64,000 bases of DNA from Canibacter sp052085365. GTDB taxonomy: Bacteria > Actinomycetota > Actinomycetes > Actinomycetales > Microbacteriaceae. Positions 42,534-50,994 of the stretch are shown piece after piece. The notes below the pieces were generated by a model. It ran no database searches. It was not told the DNA's origin and saw only the letters and a list, made by a program, of their open reading frames with translations. The translations under genes and the position numbers were made by a program. The number at the start of each line of letters is the position of its first letter. The stretch's first letter is position 1. The stretch covers positions 44,045 to 108,044 of the forward strand of contig JBQDFP010000005.1 of assembly GCA_052085365.1 (NCBI GenBank), given 5' to 3'.

Positions 42534-42897
42534 CACCAGCACGACGCTCAAGAACTTCGGTGGTCTTCGTTCCGGAAGCATCGACAGCATTGAGCTGCTG
42601 CAATGCGAGGTGAACGTTTGTGCCCACTCGGAATTGAGTAACGGACTGCGACAGCGGGTCTCCAAGTTCCGCAATGACTCTCGCAATCACCGACCGCACA
42701 GCGGTTGCGTACTCATCGTTCTCGTTGACTGCGCGAGCAGACTTTGCATACTCGACGCCGTCACCAGAGACCGCAACCGCAGTAAGTTCTTCATGGTTGG
42801 CGTCAGCCACATCAATAAATAGTTCGCTGCTCGTTGACGTCGTTGTTTGCGACAGCGGCAACTCATTTGATTCCGAAAATGAAAATTTGAGATCCAT
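42499..42897 (-). CDS. Hypothetical protein
   Basis: Protein of 132 residues with no recognisable domain. The N-terminal third is Ser/Thr-rich (LSQTTTSTSSELFID) and the rest alternates short strands and helices (ATAVRSVIARVIAELGDPL, then VGTNVHLALQQLNAVDASG). No signal or membrane segment. The ATG at 42897 has GGGGAG only three bases ahead, and a longer reading from 42972 would lack a ribosome-binding site. It overlaps the end of the nuclease-helicase convergently by 35 bp and follows the ald terminator. Confidence 0.6.
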   Translation of the reverse strand: MDLKFSFSESNELPLSQTTTSTSSELFIDVADANHEELTAVAVSGDGVEYAKSARAVNENDEYATAVRSVIARVIAELGDPLSQSVTQFRVGTNVHLALQQLNAVDASGTKTTEVLERRAGVIPGTPVELAL

Positions 42898-42937
42898 GTG
42901 CTCCCCACCCTTGAACGTGCTACGAAAAGCGTAGCGT

Positions 42938-42979
42938 GAAAACAAAAGTGGGGTGGGATCAGCGATCCACACCCCACTT
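42938..42979 (-). terminator. Intrinsic terminator of alanine dehydrogenase
   Basis: On the minus strand AAGTGGGGTGTGGATC pairs with GATCCCACCCCACTT (42946-42979, one bulged base), followed by TTGTTTTC. It lies 13 bp after the ald stop. Confidence 0.75.
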
Positions 42980-42992
42980 CACGAGATAAAGC

Positions 42993-44120
42993 TTACGCCT
43001 GTGCCTGAAGTACCTCGTCAATCGTGCTTGACTTGAGATCAGGGAACGCAGTCGCGACACCGTGGTTGGTGACCACTCCAGCGTGTGCGTTCAAACCACG
43101 GGCGAGTGATTCATTGTCCTTGAGCGCCTGGACCCAACCCTTGTTCGCAATTTGCATGACATAGGGAAGCGTCGCGTTTGTGAGCGCCATAGTAGACGTC
43201 TCAGGAACTGCGCCCGGCATGTTTGCGACGCAATAGTAGATACTGTTGTGTACCGGGAACGTCGGGTTGTCGTGAGTAGTAGCACGTGAGTTCTCGAAGC
43301 AGCCACCCTGGTCAATCGCGATATCGACCAATACTGAGCCGGTCTTCATTTGGGCAACCATCTCATCGGTAACAAGTTTCGGTGCTTTTTCGCCAGGAAT
43401 CAGAACCGAACCGATGACGAGGTCAGCTTCTTTGAGCGCCTCTGTGATGTTATGTGCGTTTGACGCACGGGTCTGAATGCCGCCATTGAAGATATCTTCA
43501 ATTTCCTTCAAACGCGGCAGCGCGATATCGATAACGGTAACGTCTGCACCCATGCCGTACGCGACGCGTGCTGCCTGCTCACCCGCAGCACCGCCGCCAA
43601 TGACGACGACCTTACCCTTACGAGTCGCCGTTACGCCGCCAAGAATGATGCCGCGACCACCCGCGGGCTTCATCAAGTGGGCTGCACCAACCTGAGCTGA
43701 CAAGCGGCCCGCAACTTCCGACATCGGTGCCAAAAGGGGCAACGCACGGTTTGGGAGCTGCACTGTCTCATACGCAATAGCGGTCGTACCCGCGTTCACG
43801 ACTGCATCCGTGCACTCACGTGAGGCTGCGAGATGCAGGTACGTGAAGAGGATCTGGTCCTTACGCATCTTGCTGTATTCAGCTTCGATGGGTTCCTTGA
43901 CTTTCAGGATCATTTCGGCCTGGTCCCAGACCTCATCCGCAGACTCGACGATTTCTGCTCCGGCTGTGCGATAGTCATCATCAGTGATTGACGATCCAAC
44001 GCCAGCACCCGCTTCGATAACCACTTCGTGGCCAGCGCGAGTGAGCTCGACTACACCAGCTTCAGTGATTGCGACGCGGTTCTCATTGTTCTTAATTTCG
44101 GTTGGAATGCCAACGCGCAT
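42993..44120 (-). CDS. ald: Alanine dehydrogenase
   Basis: NAD-dependent oxidative deamination of alanine to pyruvate and ammonia (reversible); cytoplasmic hexamer, 375 residues as is usual. N-terminal MRVGIPTEIKNNENRVAITEAG is the family signature. Pyruvate-binding residues lie in ILKVKEP (Lys) and TYLHLAAS (catalytic His). The Rossmann motif is VVVIGGGAAGEQAARVAYGMGADV in part (GGGAAG), and VDIAIDQGGCFE holds the catalytic Asp. GGAGGG precedes the ATG. The divergent Lrp-type gene and shared upstream repeats indicate alanine-responsive control, as for AldR in mycobacteria. Confidence 0.96.
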   Translation of the reverse strand: MRVGIPTEIKNNENRVAITEAGVVELTRAGHEVVIEAGAGVGSSITDDDYRTAGAEIVESADEVWDQAEMILKVKEPIEAEYSKMRKDQILFTYLHLAASRECTDAVVNAGTTAIAYETVQLPNRALPLLAPMSEVAGRLSAQVGAAHLMKPAGGRGIILGGVTATRKGKVVVIGGGAAGEQAARVAYGMGADVTVIDIALPRLKEIEDIFNGGIQTRASNAHNITEALKEADLVIGSVLIPGEKAPKLVTDEMVAQMKTGSVLVDIAIDQGGCFENSRATTHDNPTFPVHNSIYYCVANMPGAVPETSTMALTNATLPYVMQIANKGWVQALKDNESLARGLNAHAGVVTNHGVATAFPDLKSSTIDEVLQAQA

Positions 44121-44201
44121 GGGGACCCTCCAGTGGGTGAGTTGTGACGATTTGTGGTTGCTGTTTATGCGCTTGTTTTCGTCAGAGCTAAATAGTTGAC
44201 G

Positions 44202-44298
44202 TAAATACCACCTATAGTCTGCATGATATTCGCAATTTACGCGATCTTGCCGTATTTCATGCGGTTAAGTGTCGTGTTACTCTAAATACCACGCATAA
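44202..44298. promoter_or_regulatory. Repeated candidate operator sites between ald and its regulator
   Basis: TAAATACCAC occurs at 44202-44211 (followed by CTATAG) and at 44283-44292 (followed by GCATAA), in direct orientation and 81 bp apart, with an inverted partial copy GTATTT near 44250. Lrp/AsnC proteins bind such repeated sites as wrapped octamers. Confidence 0.5.
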
Positions 44299-44312
44299 AA
44301 AGGGGGATGACC

Positions 44313-44810
44313 GTGCACGAGTCGAATAATCTTCAACCTGGTCAAGAACTCGATGACATCGACAAGCAGCTCGTCTCTGAACTTCAGGCCGATGGTCGAA
44401 TTACCAACGCCGAACTCGCGGAGCGGGTAGGCATTGCGGCCTCTACCAGTATCTCACGCGTACGCAGTCTCGTGTCTCGGGATGTTATTAGTGGATTTAC
44501 TGCGCAGGTGGACCCGCGTGCACTCGGATTGAACCTGCAAGTACTGGTGAGTGTTACGGTCCGTTCAGGGGCTCGGCAGAAAATTAGTGAGTTCGCGCAG
44601 CGGCTCCGTGAAGCTCCCGGTGTGGCACAACTCTTCTTCCTCGGCGGCGTTGAAGATTTTATTATTCACCTGATGGCCCGAGATTCAGATCACGTACGTG
44701 AATTTGTTCTTGAATACCTGTCTGAACATCCCGCGGTGTCCAGCACGCGCACCAGCATTGTGTTCAGCCACGACCAAAACCCGGTGACGCATCCCGATAT
44801 TGGCTCATAG
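44313..44810 (+). CDS. Lrp/AsnC-family regulator, AldR-like
   Basis: Regulator of 165 residues. The N-terminal helix-turn-helix is LDDIDKQLVSELQADG followed by TNAELAERVGIAASTSISRV; the C-terminal RAM ligand-binding domain contains LQVLVSVTVRS and VAQLFFLGGVEDFIIHLM. Divergence from ald strongly suggests it controls that gene in response to alanine, as AldR does in mycobacteria. GTG 44313 is preferred, with AAGGGGG six bases upstream; ATG 44307 abuts the ribosome-binding site. Confidence 0.9.
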   Translation: MHESNNLQPGQELDDIDKQLVSELQADGRITNAELAERVGIAASTSISRVRSLVSRDVISGFTAQVDPRALGLNLQVLVSVTVRSGARQKISEFAQRLREAPGVAQLFFLGGVEDFIIHLMARDSDHVREFVLEYLSEHPAVSSTRTSIVFSHDQNPVTHPDIGS

Positions 44811-44842
44811 GACGGCGCGCTGATCCACGAACATGGATTTTG

Positions 44843-46570
44843 CTACTGTGCGGGCGGACGCAGTTGAATTTCATATTGGTCGAGCGCCTGCTGCGCGTTC
44901 TTCAATGTTGTTGAACTATAGCGACCAATTGCGCGTTCCTCGATGAGAAGACTCTTCTGCGCTTCGAGGATCTGGTTCGCAATACGCAAGTACTTCGATT
45001 GAGCTGAATGCGGGTCGGATTCGTTGACATCTCGCGGTAGTGCAAACATTAGCGGCATCACCGAAGCTTTCGCACTGTGGAGCAGTCTTTCTCGCAACTT
45101 CTGACTCGTTTCGTCTTCAGCATCTGTTTCAGTGCTGAGTAGCTCTTGCGCAGTCTCTACTCCCACCTCAATGAGGTCAGAACTCATTGATTGCAGCTCA
45201 GCACGTCTCGCATCAGTGCTCCGGCTGTTCGGCTGCAATAGACGAATCACAGTAGGCAGCGTCAGCCCGTGCAGCATGAGTGTGGCTACAGCCACAAAGA
45301 AAGCTACGAGAATGAGCTGCGGTCTTTCAGGGAAACTCGTCGGAATAGTTTGGGCGGCTGCCAGCGTCACCACACCTCGCATAGCCGCCCACGACAAAAC
45401 AGTCGCATCGCGAGGTTCAAGGCCCTCCTCCTGCTCATGTGACAGGTCTGCGTCTGCTTTTTGCTGTGCGCGGCGGACACGCTTCATCGCCTGCTCTTGA
45501 CGCTCGGTAAGCGAATCTCGCCCGAAACCTGATGCGATAAGTGCACGCATCATAAAGCTGCGGTGTTCATACCGCGTCGCACGAAAACGCATCGTCCACA
45601 CGAGTGGGAACATGAACGCTGTACGGCACACGACGAGCACCAGCACGAGTGCAAGCGAAAGCATTGAGATTTCAAATAGTTCGAAATCGGTCTCTTGGAT
45701 CTGGTCTATCAGGGAATGCATCTGCAGCCCCATCATCAGAAAGACACCATTTTCTAGCAGAAATTGCACGGTACGCCAGTTCACGCGTTCGCTAGTGCGA
45801 GCGTTTGCACTGAATTTCCGTGCGGAGAGATGGCCGACGTAGAGACCTGTGGTCACCACCGCAAGAATTCCTGAAGCATGCAAGAACTCTGCCGGAATAA
45901 ACGCGATAAACGGCACGGTGAAGGAAATAACAGTGTCGTATACCGGATTATTGAGTCGAGACCGGAGCCACACCATGATCATGCCTATCGCGAGCCCGAC
46001 GAGCACGGCAACGGCTGCCGCATACAGGAACAGCGCGATCGAGTTCCAGAGCACAAACCCACCTGCAACGGCCGCGAGAGCGGTACGTAATAGGACTAGC
46101 GATGTGGCGTCGTTGACCAGACTCTCACCCTCAAGAATGGTGACGAGACGGTGGGGGAGACCGGCGCGCTTACCTATTGACGTTGCAGCCACTGCGTCGG
46201 GCGGCGCTACGACTGCGCCGAGCGCAACCCCCAGCGCCATTGGAATACTCGGGAACGCCCAGTGCACAATTAACCCGACAACGAGCGCAGTTAATAACAC
46301 GAGCAGCACTGAAAGTCCGGCGATTGGCTGAAGATTACGTCGAAAATCCATGATCGGAACCTGCACTGCTGCCGCATAGAGTAACGGCGGCAGCAAACCG
46401 ACCAGGATGATTTCAGGATCGATTTGAATCGCGGGAACTCCGGGCAGAAACCCCAAGGCGATACCGACTGTTACTAGAAGCAGCGGGGCCGCGACTCTGA
46501 CGCGCTGGGAAATTGCCGCGGTGCCCACGAGCAGCGCAATGATGCCAATGATGATGAGCGCAATTTCCAT
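44843..46570 (-). CDS. CPA1-family Na+/H+ antiporter
   Basis: Monovalent cation:proton antiporter of 575 residues with about twelve helices (residues 1-420) and a cytoplasmic tail of about 150 residues. Key family residues are the Asp in GAVVAPPDAVAATSIG and the Asn-Asp of LEGESLVNDATSLVL, the ion-binding elements of NhaP/NHE-type proteins. SWAAMRGVVTLAAAQTIP is the conserved arginine-containing late helix. The tail ends with a charged helical segment. Start ATG 46570 has TAAAAT six bases upstream and no Shine-Dalgarno. It converges on the AldR-like gene. Roles in pH or sodium homeostasis are inferred. Confidence 0.9.
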   Translation of the reverse strand: MEIALIIIGIIALLVGTAAISQRVRVAAPLLLVTVGIALGFLPGVPAIQIDPEIILVGLLPPLLYAAAVQVPIMDFRRNLQPIAGLSVLLVLLTALVVGLIVHWAFPSIPMALGVALGAVVAPPDAVAATSIGKRAGLPHRLVTILEGESLVNDATSLVLLRTALAAVAGGFVLWNSIALFLYAAAVAVLVGLAIGMIMVWLRSRLNNPVYDTVISFTVPFIAFIPAEFLHASGILAVVTTGLYVGHLSARKFSANARTSERVNWRTVQFLLENGVFLMMGLQMHSLIDQIQETDFELFEISMLSLALVLVLVVCRTAFMFPLVWTMRFRATRYEHRSFMMRALIASGFGRDSLTERQEQAMKRVRRAQQKADADLSHEQEEGLEPRDATVLSWAAMRGVVTLAAAQTIPTSFPERPQLILVAFFVAVATLMLHGLTLPTVIRLLQPNSRSTDARRAELQSMSSDLIEVGVETAQELLSTETDAEDETSQKLRERLLHSAKASVMPLMFALPRDVNESDPHSAQSKYLRIANQILEAQKSLLIEERAIGRYSSTTLKNAQQALDQYEIQLRPPAQ

Positions 46571-46576
46571 GTACGT

Positions 46577-46582
46577 ATTTTA
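46577..46582 (-). promoter_or_regulatory. -10 element of the antiporter gene, leaderless geometry
   Basis: TAAAAT on the minus strand, six bases before the ATG at 46570. Confidence 0.5.
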
Positions 46583-46729
46583 GTCGTATATCGCTGTTTG
46601 CGCGTCAAAAAATCGAGCGTGCAAGTTGGTCTTACCTGACATCAGCATTGAACTTTTGTCGGTTGACCCTGCAAAGATGGTGCTGTTGGCACAGTTGCAT
46701 CGGCAATAACGAAAAGAAGGAGGCCCAAC

Positions 46730-47935
46730 GTGCGCATACTCCACACTTCGGACTGGCATTTGGGCCGAACTTTTCACGGTGCCAATATTAGCGAGCATCT
46801 TCGAACCGTCCTGCAAGAGATTGCGCACATTGTTGCCGAGGAAAATGTTGATCTCGTGATCGTGGCGGGAGATATCTTTGACCACGCAGCTCCCGCAGCC
46901 GAACTCTATACGCTGCTTGACGACAGTATTCGCGCTATTCGGGGGGCGGGTGCATGTCTGGTGATGACAAGCGGAAATCATGACAATGCTTCTCGCCTCG
47001 GCGCTAAAGCAGAGTGGGCCGCATTTGGTGGCGTGCACTTTGTGACGCGGCCAAGCGCATTCCGCGAACCGATCGTGCTTCGTGATGACCATGGGGACGT
47101 AGACGTCTATGCAATTCCGTACCTTGAACCTATGCTTGCCGGGAGTCTCTTCGACGGACCCCGCCCGAAAACTCAGCATGCAATTTTGTCACGCGTGATG
47201 GACGAGATTAATGAAAGTATTGCAACCCGTGGTAACCGGAGCATCGTCGTGGCGCACTGTTTTGCAGCCAAGTTTACGGAGTCTGCGAATGCTGAAGACG
47301 TTGATACTCTCAACCAAGATCTGCAGCGTGATATTACGGCGGGCGGTGTTGACGTTGTGCCAGCGTCACTTTTTGCGAATGCTGACTATGCGGCACTAGG
47401 TCACATCCACCGTCGTGCCATCCTGGCAGAAAATGTCAGGTACAGCGGGGCACCAATTCATTTAACCTTTGGTGAAGCGACACAACCCCGCGGGGTGTGG
47501 ATCGTGGACCTAGATGGAGCAGGCCTTTCACATATGGAGTGGGTGGATGTGACCGTGCCACGCAAGCTCACCCGTCTCGTAGGTACGCTCGAAGATCTTC
47601 TCGATTCTGACGAGTATACGGACGCAGAATCTGATTGGGTTGATGCGGTTCTGACAGACCGCATCCGTCCCGTAGATGCAATGCGTCGCCTACAAACGAG
47701 GTTCCCCTACTGCGTCCATATGAGTTTCGCTGAGATCATAGCGGGCAAACGCTCAAGTCACTCGTACGCGAAAAGAAGTCAGGGCAAGAGTGAACTTGAA
47801 ATCGTCAATGAGTTTCTGGAGTTCGTGCGAGATGGTGTTGGCGCGAACTCAAAAGAACAAGAACTCCTGGAACAGGTGCTCATGCGAGCCCGGCAAACAG
47901 AAAGTACTGAAATAGCGGCGGGAAAGAAGCTGTGA
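46730..47935 (+). CDS. sbcD: DNA repair exonuclease SbcCD subunit D
   Basis: Mre11-like metallophosphoesterase of 401 residues that cleaves DNA hairpins and blocked ends with SbcC. The di-metal site is spread over HTSDWHLGR, VIVAGDIFDHA, MTSGNHDN, VVAHCFA and LGHIHRR, all intact. A C-terminal capping region of about 150 residues ends with a charged helix that binds SbcC. GTG start at 46730 with AAGGAGG eight bases upstream. First gene of a four-gene unit with four-base stop/start overlaps. Confidence 0.95.
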   Translation: MRILHTSDWHLGRTFHGANISEHLRTVLQEIAHIVAEENVDLVIVAGDIFDHAAPAAELYTLLDDSIRAIRGAGACLVMTSGNHDNASRLGAKAEWAAFGGVHFVTRPSAFREPIVLRDDHGDVDVYAIPYLEPMLAGSLFDGPRPKTQHAILSRVMDEINESIATRGNRSIVVAHCFAAKFTESANAEDVDTLNQDLQRDITAGGVDVVPASLFANADYAALGHIHRRAILAENVRYSGAPIHLTFGEATQPRGVWIVDLDGAGLSHMEWVDVTVPRKLTRLVGTLEDLLDSDEYTDAESDWVDAVLTDRIRPVDAMRRLQTRFPYCVHMSFAEIIAGKRSSHSYAKRSQGKSELEIVNEFLEFVRDGVGANSKEQELLEQVLMRARQTESTEIAAGKKL

Positions 47936-50900
47936 GAGTCACTCACCTTGAATGTGAAGCATTCGGACCGTTCTCAACGCGTCAAATCGTCGACTTTGCT
48001 GAGGCTACCGCAGACGGACTATTACTGATTTCAGGTCGTACGGGGGCCGGCAAATCAACACTGCTCGACGCAATCTGCTTTGCACTGTATGGCCGCGTTC
48101 CGCGATACGACGGAAGACCTGAACGCGTTCGTAGCGATCATGCTAAACCTGACCAACCCACTGAAGTGATCATAGAATTTGAGCTCGGCCTCGAGAAATA
48201 CCGTCTCGCCAGAAGCCCGAAATGGGAGAAAGTAAAACGCGGCGGAAGAGTGAGCAACGTCGGCCACGTCGCGAAACTGTGGAAAGCTGGTCCATCGGGT
48301 GAATGGGAAGGCCTCGCTTCACGCCCAACGGATGTCGGTGAACAGCTTGAGGCAATTCTCCCGTTAAAAGCAGACCAGTTTTTGCAAGTCATTCTGCTTT
48401 CCCAGGGAGGGTTTCAAAAATTTCTTCAAGCAGAACCTGCAGACCGCCAGCGAACACTACGCAGTCTCTTCCACACTGGAATTTACGAACGAATCGAACA
48501 AGAACTTGATGCTGAACGTAAACGCGCAGAACAGCAGCTCGATGCGGTTTTAACTCGATCGGCCACCCTTGAAACTGAACTTGATCACGCACTAACCAAC
48601 GACGAAGCGGAATTTTTTAGCGACGATTCACTTCGGCCAGAAAATGATCATGATTTTGAGACTCGAATTGCGGCTCTCGAAGCAGAATCCACTCGGATCC
48701 AAGCGTTGCATAGCGACGCGAAAGCCGTGGTCGAACGCACAAACACAGAGTTTGAGCTTGCGCGTTCAATTGATCGTCTCTGGCGCAGACGTGAACAAGC
48801 ACAGAACGACCTTAGACAGCTGAAAACTGACGCTGAACTGATCGCAGAGCTGAAACAAACACTTGATGCGTCAGCACGTTCAGAGCATGTTGTGCCCAAC
48901 ATTCAGCGACACTCGACCGCAGTAAACGCACACGCTCATGCCCGCACCCAAAATGCTGAAGCACATCAGAAGCTCTTGCAGGTTCAAGAAGAACTCCAAG
49001 ACAAAGAGCCTGAGCTGTATACATTGGGTGCATCGAATGAGGACTCGAGCAGAGATCGCTCAAGTGACGAGTTGACGTCCCACATTGAACAAATCAGTGC
49101 CCGAATTGGTGCGCTGCAGTCCGAGGTTGATTTAGAAGCGGTCCTGCCGGAACTTCAAAAAGAACGTGAAGAGCTCGACCGTAAGCTTGCAACAGCTTCC
49201 GAAAGGCGCGAGGCGCTCACCTCCGAAGTTGAGGAGCTTCCGAAGCGCAAGCAAGCGCTGCAAAACGAAATCCTCGAGATACACAAAATAGCTGCAACAG
49301 TCGAAGGAAAACAGAAAGCGCTCGCCGAGGCTAAAACCGCGATGAGCGCAGCGACGCGCGTTGAAGATATACGGAGCAAATTTATACAGGCCCGTCAGGA
49401 CCATGCCGAACTTGCGCACCGTGCTGCCGAAGCGAGCACCCAACTTGCACGGCTCATTCAAAAACGTGTTGACGGTATGGCAGGCGAACTGGCAAGTGTG
49501 TTGGAACCGGATACAGAATGTCCGGTGTGTGGGTCGACTGTGCATCCGCACCCAGCAGAACACACGGACCCAGTTACCCCAGCCGATATCGAGCATGCGC
49601 ACACCATCGCCCACCAACTAGAAGCACAGCGTGATGCAGCAACCACGCAGGTCAATGCATTCGATAAGCAGCTTGCAGAACTTGAATTAACGCTCGGCGA
49701 ACGAACATTTGACGACGTACGCGAGGAACTGCAGGAGCAGCAGGCAGCACTTGATGACGTGGTAGAGCAAACAGGTCAGTTGGCATCTCGTCAGCAACAT
49801 CTGCAGGAACTTGAGCGTCGAGCAACCGAAGTGACTGATGAACAAGAAAGCATTCGCGAGACGATCGAGAAGCTCATGACGTATAAAACCAGCGTTGAAA
49901 CGCGTCTCAGCGATCACCATCAGCGGGTGAGTGCAGCTCGGGGGCCTTGGCCAAGCGTGAATGAGCGCATTACCGCTTTTATCCGCTTCCGCGCTGCACT
50001 GCTGCAAGTGCAATCGAGTGCCCGCGAACTGCGTGACACCTCTCAACAACTCGACGCGGCACACGCTGACGTCGTCGAAGTTCTCAAAAAATATGGGTTT
50101 ACGCATGCAGACGACGCACTACAGTCCGTGCTCCCCGATGCAGAAAGAACCACGCTCGAGGATCGGCTGCAGGACTACGCCCAAAAACGGCATATTGCCG
50201 AAGGCGTTCTAGCTGAACCCGAAATGGCAGACCTGCCTGAAAGTAATGCCGATGTGCGGGCAGCAGAAGAGAAAAAACAGTCGGCGCAGACTAACGCCGA
50301 TAATCTTAGACTGACTGAACACAGTTTGAGTGAGAAGCTCGCAGTCCGTAAGAATCAGTTGACGCGTTTGAACGCCATACTTCGAGAAAATCAACAAGAA
50401 CAGCAGCGAGTCTACGAGTTGAGACAACTCACTGATGCGGTGAAAGGCAACGAGCCGAATACTCATAAAATGCGGTTAGAAGCTTATGTACTTGCCGGTC
50501 GGCTCGAAGCGATCGTTGACGCCGCAAACCAACGGTTTGCGCGAATCTCTGCAGACCGGTATCTGCTCGAGCACGACGACTCACGACAGTCACGCGGGAA
50601 ACAGTCAGGTCTTGGCCTGCGGGTATTTGATTCCTACACCGGGAAAAGCAGATCAACCGCGTCGCTTTCTGGCGGGGAGACCTTTCTCGCCTCCCTGGCG
50701 CTCGCACTCGGTCTTGCCGATGTTGTCACCGCTGAAGCCGGAGGAATCGACCTCGATACACTGTTCATTGACGAAGGGTTCGGGTCGCTCGACCCAGAAT
50801 CGCTTGAGCAGGCCCTTGAAGTTCTCGATAGTTTGCGTGAAGGTGGCCGTGCAATTGCCGCGATTAGTCACGTCAGCGAGATGCATGAACGAATTCCAAA

Positions 50901-50994
50901 CCAGCTCGAAGTAGTTGCGTCCGCATACGGACCAAGCAGACTTTTGGGTGCGGGCGTGCGGAACGAACCCCACGTAGCAAAGGACACACAGTGA
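47932..50994 (+). CDS. sbcC: DNA repair ATPase SbcCD subunit C
   Basis: Rad50/SMC-like ATPase of 1020 residues. Walker A GRTGAGKST is near residue 35, and the signature LSGGETFLASLALALG and Walker B LFIDEGFGSLDPESL are in the C-terminal 110 residues. Between them lie two long coiled coils joined at the zinc hook CPVCGS near residue 530, which dimerises the complex. It drives the SbcD nuclease. The GTG start overlaps the sbcD stop (GTGA) and its own stop overlaps the helicase start in the same way. Confidence 0.95.
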   Translation: MRVTHLECEAFGPFSTRQIVDFAEATADGLLLISGRTGAGKSTLLDAICFALYGRVPRYDGRPERVRSDHAKPDQPTEVIIEFELGLEKYRLARSPKWEKVKRGGRVSNVGHVAKLWKAGPSGEWEGLASRPTDVGEQLEAILPLKADQFLQVILLSQGGFQKFLQAEPADRQRTLRSLFHTGIYERIEQELDAERKRAEQQLDAVLTRSATLETELDHALTNDEAEFFSDDSLRPENDHDFETRIAALEAESTRIQALHSDAKAVVERTNTEFELARSIDRLWRRREQAQNDLRQLKTDAELIAELKQTLDASARSEHVVPNIQRHSTAVNAHAHARTQNAEAHQKLLQVQEELQDKEPELYTLGASNEDSSRDRSSDELTSHIEQISARIGALQSEVDLEAVLPELQKEREELDRKLATASERREALTSEVEELPKRKQALQNEILEIHKIAATVEGKQKALAEAKTAMSAATRVEDIRSKFIQARQDHAELAHRAAEASTQLARLIQKRVDGMAGELASVLEPDTECPVCGSTVHPHPAEHTDPVTPADIEHAHTIAHQLEAQRDAATTQVNAFDKQLAELELTLGERTFDDVREELQEQQAALDDVVEQTGQLASRQQHLQELERRATEVTDEQESIRETIEKLMTYKTSVETRLSDHHQRVSAARGPWPSVNERITAFIRFRAALLQVQSSARELRDTSQQLDAAHADVVEVLKKYGFTHADDALQSVLPDAERTTLEDRLQDYAQKRHIAEGVLAEPEMADLPESNADVRAAEEKKQSAQTNADNLRLTEHSLSEKLAVRKNQLTRLNAILRENQQEQQRVYELRQLTDAVKGNEPNTHKMRLEAYVLAGRLEAIVDAANQRFARISADRYLLEHDDSRQSRGKQSGLGLRVFDSYTGKSRSTASLSGGETFLASLALALGLADVVTAEAGGIDLDTLFIDEGFGSLDPESLEQALEVLDSLREGGRAIAAISHVSEMHERIPNQLEVVASAYGPSRLLGAGVRNEPHVAKDTQ

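Noticed and set aside
46580..47179. Open frame of 199 codons on the minus strand overlapping sbcD and its promoter
   Set aside because: It covers the conserved metal-binding motifs of SbcD on the other strand and has no domain of its own.
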